This document shows positions 9,891-17,581 of a stretch of DNA of 64,000 nt, piece after piece. Origin of the DNA: Bacteroidales bacterium (lineage in GTDB: Bacteria > Bacteroidota > Bacteroidia > Bacteroidales > Muribaculaceae); the NCBI GenBank assembly GCA_014800535.1, contig JAAVFW010000011.1, forward strand, positions 105,808 through 169,807, given 5' to 3'. Both the position numbers and the translations under genes were made by a program. Numbering within the stretch: the first letter of the stretch is position 1; every line of letters begins with the position of its first letter. The notes beneath the pieces are model-generated. The model was not told the DNA's origin, did not search any database, and was given only the letters and a program-made list of their open reading frames with translations.

Positions 9891-10654
9891 AGTTGTACGG
9901 CATCGTCAAGCCCTGCATCAACTTTGTCGGGATGATGAGCATCTGTGCTGAATATGACCTTAGCGTTAAGCTCTTTCAGAAGATTCCACCAGCGTAGGTC
10001 GGGATAGAATCGACCTCTCGAACCGTAGGCTTTTGTGTTGATTTCGATTGTCAGATTCTTCCTTACGGCTGCTCGGATTGCATCTTCGACCAATTGCTTA
10101 TACCAATCGGTGTTTTCTATTTCCGAATCAACCTCAGATGCGTTGCCTGCAATCTTGTCGATATGTCCCACAATGTCAAACCCTCCGGCTTCAATCATTT
10201 TCGTAATCTGGGAGAAATAGGTTTTGACAACATATTCAAGATCACCGTTGAAAAACTCAGCGAGATATTTTTTGAATCGTTCGGGGTTGCCATCGCAGTC
10301 GACAAGGACTCCTGTTTGTGTCGGCACATAATGAACAGACCCGATGCGATAGTCGAGGTTGATATTCTGATAATATGGTGACGAAGGGTTTGATTGCTTT
10401 GTCAGATAATCAATTTCCATGCCGGTGAGGATTTCCATTCTCCCGGCATATTTCTTTTTAAGACGGGTTGCCTCGTCGATGAAGGCTTCGACATCATCCG
10501 AACTCATATTGCAGGGGGATTCAATCGGCACAGGAGAATGAGGGGAGAATCCCCATGTCTCAAACCCCTTATTGAAGGCAGATTCAGCCATAATGTCCAT
10601 TGAAGCTTTCCCGTCGCAAAACTGAGTGTGGGAATGGAGATTTACTTTTTTCAT
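9866..10654 (-). CDS. PHP-domain phosphatase, histidinol-phosphatase-like
   Basis: The 262-residue PHP-family metal-dependent phosphoesterase has the expected motifs: HSHTQFCDG (H7 and H9), GMEIDY, GSVHYV, DIVGHIDK and FSTDAHHP, which supply the trinuclear metal ligands. HisJ-type histidinol-phosphatases are the nearest named group, but no his genes are nearby, so the substrate may be a different phosphate ester. Its ATG overlaps the stop of the upstream cstA gene by four bases (ATGA), which indicates translational coupling. It is the last gene of a three-gene minus-strand operon (PD40 protein, CstA, PHP) and runs 25 bases into the end of bcp. Confidence 0.82.
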   Translation of the reverse strand: MKKVNLHSHTQFCDGKASMDIMAESAFNKGFETWGFSPHSPVPIESPCNMSSDDVEAFIDEATRLKKKYAGRMEILTGMEIDYLTKQSNPSSPYYQNINLDYRIGSVHYVPTQTGVLVDCDGNPERFKKYLAEFFNGDLEYVVKTYFSQITKMIEAGGFDIVGHIDKIAGNASEVDSEIENTDWYKQLVEDAIRAAVRKNLTIEINTKAYGSRGRFYPDLRWWNLLKELNAKVIFSTDAHHPDKVDAGLDDAVQLYFNNSLS

Positions 10655-12114
10655 TTGCTTACAGATAAATTATTTTTACGGAGATTCAGCCAATTGAAGA
10701 AAATCAGATAGAAGGAAATAGCGGTCAAAATGCCGATGCCGACAGAAATATAGTAGGCAATTTCAACGGAGAGACATTTCTGGAGTAAGACACCGAACCC
10801 TTCAGGAGCGAAAAAGATATATGAGACGGTCACTACGGTCATGAATAGAGCCGGGAGAAGAGTTATAAGGTAGAGACGGCTGTTTCGTGCGAGATAAACG
10901 GTGATTGCCCAAAGAGTAAAGACTGAGAGGACCTGATTGCACCAGGCGAAATACCTCCAGAGCGCATCGTAGGGGAGAAGCATAATGACGAAGCAGAGAG
11001 CGAAAATCGGCAGTGAAACCGCGAGACGTTTAATAATCGATTTCTGATTGATTCCGGAAAAATCAGCGGCTATCAGACGCGCACTTCGCAGGGCAGTGTC
11101 GCCCGAAGTGATGGGAGCAGCTATGACACCGAGCACTGCAAGGACACCTCCGACCGTGCCAAGCCAGGAGCGTGAGAGGTCATCGACAAGGAGAGCCGGC
11201 GAGCCGTTGCCGAGATAGGTCTGAAGATTATCATATCCTCCGGTGAATGTAATTGCCGCGGCAGCCCAGATAAGAGCCACGATCCCTTCTGTCACCATAG
11301 CGCCATAGAAGATGGGTCGCGCATGTTTCTCATTTGCCAGACAGCGCGCCATCATCGGCGACTGAGTGGCATGAAATCCGGAAATAGCTCCGCAGGCTAT
11401 CGAAACGAACATCATCGGGAAAATTGGATTTGCCTCCGGATTGGACTTGTGATTATAAAACTCATCCCAAATTTCCGGCATTGAGGAGGAGTGGAAGTAG
11501 AGCATTACCAAAATTCCGACTGCCATAAAAAGAAGGGCAATTCCAAAGAGCGGATATAATCTGCCGATGAGCTTGTCGACCGGAAGAAGAGTGGCAAGCA
11601 TGTAGTATATGAAAATCGTCACAATCCAGAATGTGCGGTCAAGATAGTGCGGAGTCTGCATCGCAAGCAGGTCAGCGGGATTATAGACGAAGACAGCACC
11701 TACGAGTATCATAAGCAGCAAGGCGAAAACTCGCATCGTGGTTTTGATTTTCCCACCAAGTTGTTGTCCCACCAGTTCCGGAAGAGAGGCGCCATTGTTG
11801 CGCAGCGAGAGCATGCCTGAACAGTAATCATGGACAGCTCCGCCGAAGATGGTGCCGAAGACAATCCACAAAAAGGCAGACGGACCATACATCACTCCCA
11901 TAATGGCTCCGAAAATCGGTCCGAGCCCGGCAATATTCAGAAACTGAATCAGAAAGATTTTCCAGTTGGGAAGACGCACGAAGTCAACACCGTCTGCCAT
12001 GGAATGAACCGGTGTCTGCCGAGTGGAATCTTCTCCGAAAACGCGACTTACGAATTTGCCGTAGATGAAATATCCGGCAATAAGAAGGATTAGAGCAAGT
12101 GTAAATGAAATCAT
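10651..12114 (-). CDS. cstA: Carbon starvation protein CstA-type transporter (short form)
   Basis: This 487-residue polytopic membrane protein belongs to the CstA family, peptide or pyruvate transporters induced on carbon starvation in Escherichia coli. N-terminal signatures include NIAGLGPIFGAIMGVMYGPSA (split here across residues 61-81), GTIFGGAVHDY and MLSLRNNGASLPELVG. About 12-13 hydrophobic helices are visible. It is shorter than the roughly 700-residue E. coli CstA and resembles the short form found in Bacteroidota and Firmicutes. It is coupled at both ends by ATGA overlaps, with the PD40-protein gene upstream and the PHP phosphatase downstream. Substrate assignment is inferred from the family only. 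Confidence 0.9.
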   Translation of the reverse strand: MISFTLALILLIAGYFIYGKFVSRVFGEDSTRQTPVHSMADGVDFVRLPNWKIFLIQFLNIAGLGPIFGAIMGVMYGPSAFLWIVFGTIFGGAVHDYCSGMLSLRNNGASLPELVGQQLGGKIKTTMRVFALLLMILVGAVFVYNPADLLAMQTPHYLDRTFWIVTIFIYYMLATLLPVDKLIGRLYPLFGIALLFMAVGILVMLYFHSSSMPEIWDEFYNHKSNPEANPIFPMMFVSIACGAISGFHATQSPMMARCLANEKHARPIFYGAMVTEGIVALIWAAAAITFTGGYDNLQTYLGNGSPALLVDDLSRSWLGTVGGVLAVLGVIAAPITSGDTALRSARLIAADFSGINQKSIIKRLAVSLPIFALCFVIMLLPYDALWRYFAWCNQVLSVFTLWAITVYLARNSRLYLITLLPALFMTVVTVSYIFFAPEGFGVLLQKCLSVEIAYYISVGIGILTAISFYLIFFNWLNLRKNNLSVSK

Positions 12115-13415
12115 CTGGTTCCTTTTTCGGTTGAGATTATTTTTCCACGGAGAACGTTGAGCTGGCGACTGTTCTCTTCAACTTTGGTTTCAAGCGATTT
12201 GATGTTTCCGCTCAAAGCGTTTCGGCCTGATAGGTTAGACTCATGATATTTCACACGGAGTGATTTCAATTCCTCAATATCGTTTTCAAGAGCTTTCTTA
12301 TCGGCCATATATTTTTTCATCATTGAAGCAGCCGACGACGATTTGAAGTCACTCATTGACGTGTATGTCAGTCCGGCAGCGACAGGAAATATAAATTCAA
12401 CCTCTTTTTCGGCCACTCCAGGTTTTATTTCTCTAATCATCCTTTTGAGTGAGTCGAGGTCAGTGTCTTCTTCAACTGTGAGATGAGTATCCTTGAGCGA
12501 TGCAAAATCAATGATGTTCTCGTTGTCGGGATCATGATTGACACGCATGTCGTTTACAAGAAAGACATAGACCGTCAATTGTCCGGGAATAAGGTTTCTG
12601 TCGGAAGCCCACCATCCGATTCCGTTTTCTTCATCGATTGCAAGCATATAATCGTCGAAAGGAGAGTTATAGGGCATCCCCATATTCTGAGGCTGTCGAT
12701 ATTCACCGGTCGATAAGTCTTTGCCTGCAATGAAAATATCATATCCTCCCATTGAGTCTTCACCATCAGAAGCAAAATAGAGGGTTGTTCCGTCGGCCAT
12801 CATAAAAGGATAGTCGACATTCCCTCCGTTGCCTAACATGTCGGGTAGGGGAGTAGGCTCCTCCCAGCTCCCATCGGTAAGTCTGAAAGATTCCACAATA
12901 GAGGTCATGCCGTTTTCGTCGGTGCGACTCCACATCATGAAATTACCTTTTTCGTTGACGAATGTCATTGAAGCATCGTCGGCATCTTCCTTGAATGGTA
13001 TTTCAGACGAATCTGTCAGACGGCCGGCAGAGATGGGAAGACGGTAGGCTTTGAAAAAAGTGTCGGCATCAACTTCAATTTCATCTATTATCTGAATCTT
13101 TTCAACACGTTCCAAGGCATTCTCAGCCAGATCGAGCTGGTTCTCAAACAATTCGAGTTCGGAATTTGAATCCGATTTTTTCAGCGTGCGCCGGTATTGG
13201 GAATATAAACGTCGGGCTTCATCAAAATCATATTCAAGAAATGCAAGTCTACCCTTTAGCAGCAGGTCATTCTTTGATGTCGAGTTGTCAAGGAGTTCAT
13301 GAGCTTCAGCCAGACGGCCTTCATCAATCAAACTGCGGGCAAGTTCCGGTTCTGATTGAGCAAAAACAGCTGTCAGGGCAGAAGATAGAAGTAATGAAAG
13401 AAATATGCGTTTCAT
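12111..13415 (-). CDS. Exported PD40/TPR envelope protein with C-terminal coiled coil
   Basis: The 434-residue product begins with a Sec signal peptide (cleavage likely after AVFAQ, residue 20). Residues about 21-110 look like TPR-type helices (ARSLIDEGRLAEAHELLD). Residues about 165-290 contain WD40-like PD40 repeats (TLYFASDGEDSMGGYDIF, GIGWWASDRN). Residues about 370-434 form a charged coiled coil. TPR plus PD40 architecture is shared by periplasmic outer-membrane-linked proteins such as PorE of the type IX system, but the OmpA-like domain is missing, so I do not assign that name. It is first in an operon with cstA and the PHP gene, joined by an ATGA overlap. Confidence 0.75.
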   Translation of the reverse strand: MKRIFLSLLLSSALTAVFAQSEPELARSLIDEGRLAEAHELLDNSTSKNDLLLKGRLAFLEYDFDEARRLYSQYRRTLKKSDSNSELELFENQLDLAENALERVEKIQIIDEIEVDADTFFKAYRLPISAGRLTDSSEIPFKEDADDASMTFVNEKGNFMMWSRTDENGMTSIVESFRLTDGSWEEPTPLPDMLGNGGNVDYPFMMADGTTLYFASDGEDSMGGYDIFIAGKDLSTGEYRQPQNMGMPYNSPFDDYMLAIDEENGIGWWASDRNLIPGQLTVYVFLVNDMRVNHDPDNENIIDFASLKDTHLTVEEDTDLDSLKRMIREIKPGVAEKEVEFIFPVAAGLTYTSMSDFKSSSAASMMKKYMADKKALENDIEELKSLRVKYHESNLSGRNALSGNIKSLETKVEENSRQLNVLRGKIISTEKGTR

Positions 13416-13477
13416 GTTGAAATGTTTATTGCGCCGGACGGAGAATATCCTGAGCGGGATATGGTCTTGTTATGTTG

Positions 13478-13508
13478 CAAAGTTACAAAAATTTGTCAGA
13501 CACCCAAA
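13478..13508 (-). promoter_or_regulatory. Promoter of the PD40-cstA-PHP operon
   Basis: On the minus strand TTTG (13508-13505), a 19-base spacer and TAACTTTG (13485-13478) match the Bacteroidota consensus. The leader would be about 55 bases. Confidence 0.75.
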
Positions 13509-13580
13509 GAGTAAACCCCGCGACTTCAATAAAATCGGAGGGATGGGACGGAAAGTTCTGCCTTGGGTTGGATGATTGGA

Positions 13581-13614
13581 AGGGTGAACCAAAATTTTCA
13601 TTTTGACTCACCCT
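13581..13614 (-). terminator. Hairpin downstream of the outer-membrane protein gene
   Basis: AGGGTGA (13581-13587) pairs with TCACCCT (13608-13614), and an inner CAAAA/TTTTG segment can also pair. No T-run follows on the minus strand, so termination efficiency is uncertain. The right arm shares ATTTTGACTCACC with the terminator at 5846-5886. Confidence 0.5.
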
Positions 13615-13654
13615 CCCTCAATAATAATATGCAGAACTGTTTATTTTCTCACGG

Positions 13655-15733
13655 TTATTTTCCACCTGCTGTTGATCTGTCGGCGTCGGCATTGGCGTTG
13701 ACAAGTTTGTTGACACCGCGTTTCTGTCGTCCCCACTGAAGATTCCATGAAATGGAGATGTAGACTTTTCTCGTGTTGACGCGTGTGTGCTGTTCGCTTT
13801 CCAGAATAGGGCTAAGCGATTTGCTGCCCATGTCATATTTCCCAAACGGCATCATGACTCCGACCGAAAAACTCCATCTCTTCCAATTGTAGGCAAGGTC
13901 GATCATATTCATGTCTTCACCCCACGATATTTTCTGACCCCACAGATCACGCTGTGCTCTGACATATTGGGCGGTGAGCCAGAATCCCCAGTGGTAAAGC
14001 TCAATCTGAGCATATCCGCTGAATGCATTGCTGCGCAGGTCGTAGCCCGTTCCGCGCATACGTTCCATTCTGTATTGCAGATAACCGCTGATGTTCAGCC
14101 AATCCGGAATCACAAAAATGTAGGGAGCGAAGAAGAAACCGAGGTTTTGCAGTCCTTTACTGTTTTCGTAGGTATTGATCAGGCGGTTGTCGTGCCAATA
14201 AAACAGGGGAGTGATCGCATTCGGAGAAGAGTAGGCTCTAATTCCGAATATGCTGTTTATGCGTGGCAGATTCAACCCATAACGGAAGGTCAGCATGTAT
14301 GATGAGGAGGTCTTGATGTCCTGGTTTCCTATGCGCCACTGGTAGTCGTCGATTTGCTGAGGCACGATATTGGTTTCTGCCAAGGTGGGGGTTGACTGCC
14401 ATGAAGTGAAGTTTAAAGAAAAATTATTCTTCTGATTGGGAGTGAAAGTCAGAGTGGCTTGCGGGCGCGGATTCCAGGAGTGGTTCCCTTCGTCGGTTTC
14501 CTTGAAAAGAAAATCGGTGTATTGGGCACCCATCCCGACAGTTGCCGACCATTTCCCCATCCGGCGGAAGTATTCGGCATAGAAATAAACCTTATCCTGG
14601 CGTTGGTGAAAGATACTCCCTCCGAGATTCTCATATTCAGATCTGTTGCGGTTGGCATTGTAGGATATGCCTGCCGAGAAGCGGTTCATGCCACGTGTCA
14701 GAATATAGTTCGCCTCAATGCCGTAGGCCTGATTGCGGTCGTTGATATTGGTGTAGATGTCTGTCATGGGTGGCAACTGACTGTCTGGAATTGTCATGAC
14801 ATAATCTGAAAAGGTTCTGCCGAAATAAAACGAACTGTTGAAGCTGACGGCAATTGTCTGTTCCTTTGTGAGATTCTGCTGAAGATAGAGCGAAAGAGAG
14901 GGTGTCAGACCGTTGTTGCCGTTGAGGTCAGTGAGATGATAATTCAAAAGGGAGTTGCTGTCCCACACCTCGCTGGTGTAGCATGTTTTGTCGGAGAATG
15001 TTTCCCTCAGGCCGAGATCGACAACAAAAACTGTGGTGTCGGGCTTGATGTAGTTATAGGAAGCTCCGATTCTGCCGTAGGTGTTGTTGAGATAGCCGCC
15101 GATCGGATTTTCCTCTCGTTTGAGGCTTGTTCCGTCCGGGAAGTTGAATGTTTCGTAAAACTCGCGATGAGCCTTAATCCGGTTGGTCCATTTGAGGTTA
15201 GCCCCAACTTCCCATTGCGATTTGCCTGAATTGAATTTGGCGTTAAGATAAGAGAATCCCCAACCTGCGTTAAAAGCCGGACGAATGTGAGATGAAAACG
15301 AACCTCCGGTTGTCGGATTGCTGACAATAAAATTCAGAACGGTCGTTGCTCCGGCATAGCGCAGTGAAGGGTTCTGAATCCATTCCACTCGTTTTACCGT
15401 TTCCGGCAGCAGAGTGCGAAGCTGATCGATTGTTGCCTGACGGCCGTTGATTCTGATTTGAACAGACTCGCCGAGCGACGAGACAGAACCCACAAGGTCG
15501 TTGACGTTGATCGAGGGGATCTGAAGATTCCTCAACAGCTCCATTCCGTTTTTTGAATGTTCGATTGCACTCACCGACGGATGATAGACATCCATGTCGG
15601 CTTTATGAATCACTTTCGGAGCGTCGATTACAAATTCCAGAAGATCTTTCGTCGAAACGGAATCAGGAACTTCCGTTTGCGCGGAGACTGCCAAAGAAGA
15701 GGCTGCCAGGAAAAGATATGCTATAGGTCTCAT
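13655..15733 (-). CDS. TonB-dependent-receptor-like outer-membrane beta-barrel protein
   Basis: The 692-residue protein starts with a signal peptide (cleavage near SLAVSAQ, residue 19). A plug-like domain follows (about residues 55-140), including LLRNLQIPSINVNDLVG and VQIRINGRQATIDQLRTL. The rest is a long run of alternating aromatic/polar beta strands ending in ISISWNLQWG, typical of a 22-strand barrel. It lacks the N-terminal carboxypeptidase-like domain of SusC proteins and has no SusD partner, so it fits the 'outer membrane beta-barrel family' of TonB receptors rather than a glycan-uptake SusCD pair. A minus-strand TAACTTTG box (15766-15759) lies 26 bases before the ATG. The adjacent upstream Crp-family gene may regulate it. 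Confidence 0.83.
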   Translation of the reverse strand: MRPIAYLFLAASSLAVSAQTEVPDSVSTKDLLEFVIDAPKVIHKADMDVYHPSVSAIEHSKNGMELLRNLQIPSINVNDLVGSVSSLGESVQIRINGRQATIDQLRTLLPETVKRVEWIQNPSLRYAGATTVLNFIVSNPTTGGSFSSHIRPAFNAGWGFSYLNAKFNSGKSQWEVGANLKWTNRIKAHREFYETFNFPDGTSLKREENPIGGYLNNTYGRIGASYNYIKPDTTVFVVDLGLRETFSDKTCYTSEVWDSNSLLNYHLTDLNGNNGLTPSLSLYLQQNLTKEQTIAVSFNSSFYFGRTFSDYVMTIPDSQLPPMTDIYTNINDRNQAYGIEANYILTRGMNRFSAGISYNANRNRSEYENLGGSIFHQRQDKVYFYAEYFRRMGKWSATVGMGAQYTDFLFKETDEGNHSWNPRPQATLTFTPNQKNNFSLNFTSWQSTPTLAETNIVPQQIDDYQWRIGNQDIKTSSSYMLTFRYGLNLPRINSIFGIRAYSSPNAITPLFYWHDNRLINTYENSKGLQNLGFFFAPYIFVIPDWLNISGYLQYRMERMRGTGYDLRSNAFSGYAQIELYHWGFWLTAQYVRAQRDLWGQKISWGEDMNMIDLAYNWKRWSFSVGVMMPFGKYDMGSKSLSPILESEQHTRVNTRKVYISISWNLQWGRQKRGVNKLVNANADADRSTAGGK

Positions 15734-15758
15734 GTCGGTCAGTTTTAAAATGATGATG

Positions 15759-15766
15759 CAAAGTTA
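15759..15766 (-). promoter_or_regulatory. -7 box of the outer-membrane protein gene
   Basis: Minus-strand TAACTTTG fits the -7 consensus. A TTG at 15792-15790 is 23 bases away, slightly long for a -33 element. Confidence 0.5.
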
Positions 15767-15788
15767 TGTGGTGTCAGCCTGACGTGCA

Positions 15789-16367
15789 TCAACATTTGTT
15801 GAAAACCGATTTTCTCAGACGACTCAGGTGGGTGGGGGTGATTCTAAGGAAAGAAGCGATATCCTTCAGGGGGTAGATGGCGAAGAGATCGGGATAGTGG
15901 GAGATGAGGTCGAGATAACGCTCGCTTGCCGAAAGAGTGTAAAGGTTTTTATAACGGTCGTAAACCATTCCGAAAACCAGCTCGGTGGAAGCAGCGATCA
16001 TTTTCATCATGTCGGCATTTTCCCTGATCATTTCACCAATTCTTTTTGAGGGAACACACAGAATGTCACACGGTGTTACGGCAACAACCGACAGCCGGGA
16101 TTTCTGACCGGTGAATGAGAAAGGGAAATCTGTCACGAAGCCGTTTTTGAATTCCAAGCCCATGACATGCTCTGTTCCCTCTCTGTCGTAGGTGACATAT
16201 TTGAGGGCACCTTCCAGGATATGTCCGAAATAGGGGGCGACTTCACCTTCCTGAATGAAATGGTCGCCCGGTTCATAATGACGCAAGGTCCCTTCCTCCC
16301 GGCAGAGATTTGTCCAGAATCTTAATATTTCTTCGGAATCAGCGTATGAATTAAAATTTTTACCCAT
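15789..16367 (-). CDS. Crp/Fnr-family transcriptional regulator
   Basis: I choose the ATG at 16367 (192 residues, MGKNFNSYADSEE). An upstream in-frame extension to 16448 would cross the predicted promoter and adds atypical residues. The N-terminal half is a cyclic-nucleotide-binding-type beta roll (HYEPGDHFIQEGEVAPYFG, GALKYVTYDREGTEHVMG). The C-terminal half is a winged helix with a recognition helix region (DIASFLRITPTHLSRLRK). The effector is unknown; no Fe-S cysteine cluster is visible. The start region is tandemly duplicated, creating an overlapping 10-codon upstream ORF (16392-16360). It is divergent from the etf operon and upstream of the outer-membrane protein gene on the same strand. 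Confidence 0.88.
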   Translation of the reverse strand: MGKNFNSYADSEEILRFWTNLCREEGTLRHYEPGDHFIQEGEVAPYFGHILEGALKYVTYDREGTEHVMGLEFKNGFVTDFPFSFTGQKSRLSVVAVTPCDILCVPSKRIGEMIRENADMMKMIAASTELVFGMVYDRYKNLYTLSASERYLDLISHYPDLFAIYPLKDIASFLRITPTHLSRLRKSVFNKC

Positions 16368-16403
16368 GCTTTCGTGTGTGATTTTCACCCATGCTTTTGA
16401 GTG
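16356..16403 (-). repeat. Tandem duplication of the crp-like start region, with an overlapping upstream ORF
   Basis: Units 16356-16380 and 16381-16405 match at about 20 of 25 positions, each containing ACCCATGCTTT on the plus strand. On the minus strand both give ATGGGT(G/A)AAAAT. The upstream ATG (16392) is out of frame and encodes MGENHTRKHG then TAA at 16362-16360, ending 5 bases inside the main gene. Confidence 0.75.
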
Positions 16404-16419
16404 AAAATGGAATTTATTG

Positions 16420-16449
16420 CAAAGTTGTGTTTTTTTTTTGAATTGCAAA
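16420..16449 (-). promoter_or_regulatory. Probable promoter of the Crp/Fnr gene with a homopolymer in its spacer
   Basis: Minus-strand TTTG (16449-16446), an 18-base spacer and CAACTTTG (16427-16420; one mismatch to TAnnTTTG). The spacer contains a run of ten A on the minus strand (T on the plus strand, 16430-16439). Confidence 0.45.
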
Positions 16450-16570
16450 TAAATTGATGAAATTTCTTGAAAATATTTCTGTTTTTGATAAAGACGTGTG
16501 ATTGGTAGGAGATGTGACAGGTAGTGTAGGAAAATTAAATTACGGATTAGCCTTCAGGAATTTGAATAAG

Positions 16571-16593
16571 CCGTTTAAAAAGTCAAAAAACGG
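16571..16593 (+). promoter_or_regulatory. Possible operator upstream of the etf operon
   Basis: An inverted repeat CCGTTT-N11-AAACGG (16571-16576 and 16588-16593) ends seven bases before the -33 box of the etf promoter. Confidence 0.35.
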
Positions 16594-16599
16594 TGTAAT

Positions 16600-16630
16600 T
16601 TTGATAATTCATGCGGAATTATTATCTTTG
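16600..16630 (+). promoter_or_regulatory. Promoter of the etfB-etfA-acd operon
   Basis: TTTG (16600-16603), a 19-base spacer and TATCTTTG (16623-16630) match the consensus. Transcription should begin near 16636, which rules out the in-frame ATG at 16611 as start of etfB and supports 16707. Confidence 0.8.
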
Positions 16631-16706
16631 CGATTCCTTAGACCCTATTGAAAAAATAAGAAAAATAACAATAAGGAGAAGAAATTCTTCTAAAAAGAAA
16701 AACGTT

Positions 16707-17576
16707 ATGAGTTTAAATATCATAGTGCTTGCAAAGCAGGTGCCTGATACAAGAAACGTCGGGAAAGACGCGATGAAGGAAGACGGCACGGTCAATCGTG
16801 CTGTGCTCCCCGCAATCTTCAACCCCGAAGACTTGAACGCACTTGAACAGGCGTTGCGACTTAAAGAACAGTATCCCGGAAGCAAGGTTACAATTCTGAC
16901 CATGGGTCCGCCGCGTGCTGCAGAAATCGTTAAAGAAGGTATGTATCGCGGAGCCGACGGCGGCGTAGTGCTCTCTGACAGAGCATTTGCCGGTTCAGAC
17001 ACCCTTGCAACTTCTTACGCGCTGAGTGCTGCCGTTCGCAAACTTGGTGAGTTTGATATTATTCTTGGCGGTCGTCAGGCAATCGACGGTGACACTGCTC
17101 AGGTAGGACCTCAGGTTGCTGAAAAACTCGGTCTGCCTCAGGTGACTTACGCTGAGGAGATCTTGAAGGCTGAAAACGGAAAAGTAACGGTTGTCCGCCG
17201 AATTGAAAGCGGTGTTGAAACCGTTGAAGCTCCGATGCCTCTTGTTGTGACTGTCAATGGTAGTGCGGCAGATTGCCGTCCGCGCAACGCAAAGGCACTT
17301 CAGAAATTCAAATATGCTGCTGTGCCCTCAGAAGTTGCTAACGATGAGGCTAAGAAAGCTTTTATTGAAAAACGTCCTTACCTTGAAATCGGTGAATGGA
17401 ACGCGTCAACTGTTGATGCAGACCTCTCTCAATGTGGTCTTGCCGGTTCTCCGACAAAGGTGAAGAGTATCGAAAATGTTGTTTTCGCAGCTAAAGAAGC
17501 TCGTCGCGTTGAAAATGAGGACGGACAGCTTGAAGACCTTATCAAAGAATTAATCGCTAACCACACTATCGGCTAA
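16707..17576 (+). CDS. etfB: Electron transfer flavoprotein subunit beta
   Basis: I choose the ATG at 16707 (MSLNIIVLAKQVPDTRNVGK, 289 residues). The family N-terminus begins there, and the longer in-frame extension overlaps the promoter. The ETF beta/FixA domain shows AKQVPDT near the start, GAQG-type nucleotide-loop residues, and the LGGRQAIDGDTAQVGPQVAEKLG segment (kept to 20 residues in motif use: GGRQAIDGDTAQVGP) that helps bind FAD or AMP. With etfA it forms the heterodimer that accepts electrons from acyl-CoA dehydrogenase and passes them to the membrane quinone pool or, in bifurcating types, to ferredoxin. It is first in a three-gene operon with 5 bases to etfA. Confidence 0.93.
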   Translation: MSLNIIVLAKQVPDTRNVGKDAMKEDGTVNRAVLPAIFNPEDLNALEQALRLKEQYPGSKVTILTMGPPRAAEIVKEGMYRGADGGVVLSDRAFAGSDTLATSYALSAAVRKLGEFDIILGGRQAIDGDTAQVGPQVAEKLGLPQVTYAEEILKAENGKVTVVRRIESGVETVEAPMPLVVTVNGSAADCRPRNAKALQKFKYAAVPSEVANDEAKKAFIEKRPYLEIGEWNASTVDADLSQCGLAGSPTKVKSIENVVFAAKEARRVENEDGQLEDLIKELIANHTIG

Positions 17577-17581
17577 TAATT

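Noticed and set aside
16611-16706. Longer N-terminus for EtfB starting at 16611
   Set aside because: That ATG lies between the -33 and -7 boxes of the predicted promoter and adds a basic, non-family segment.
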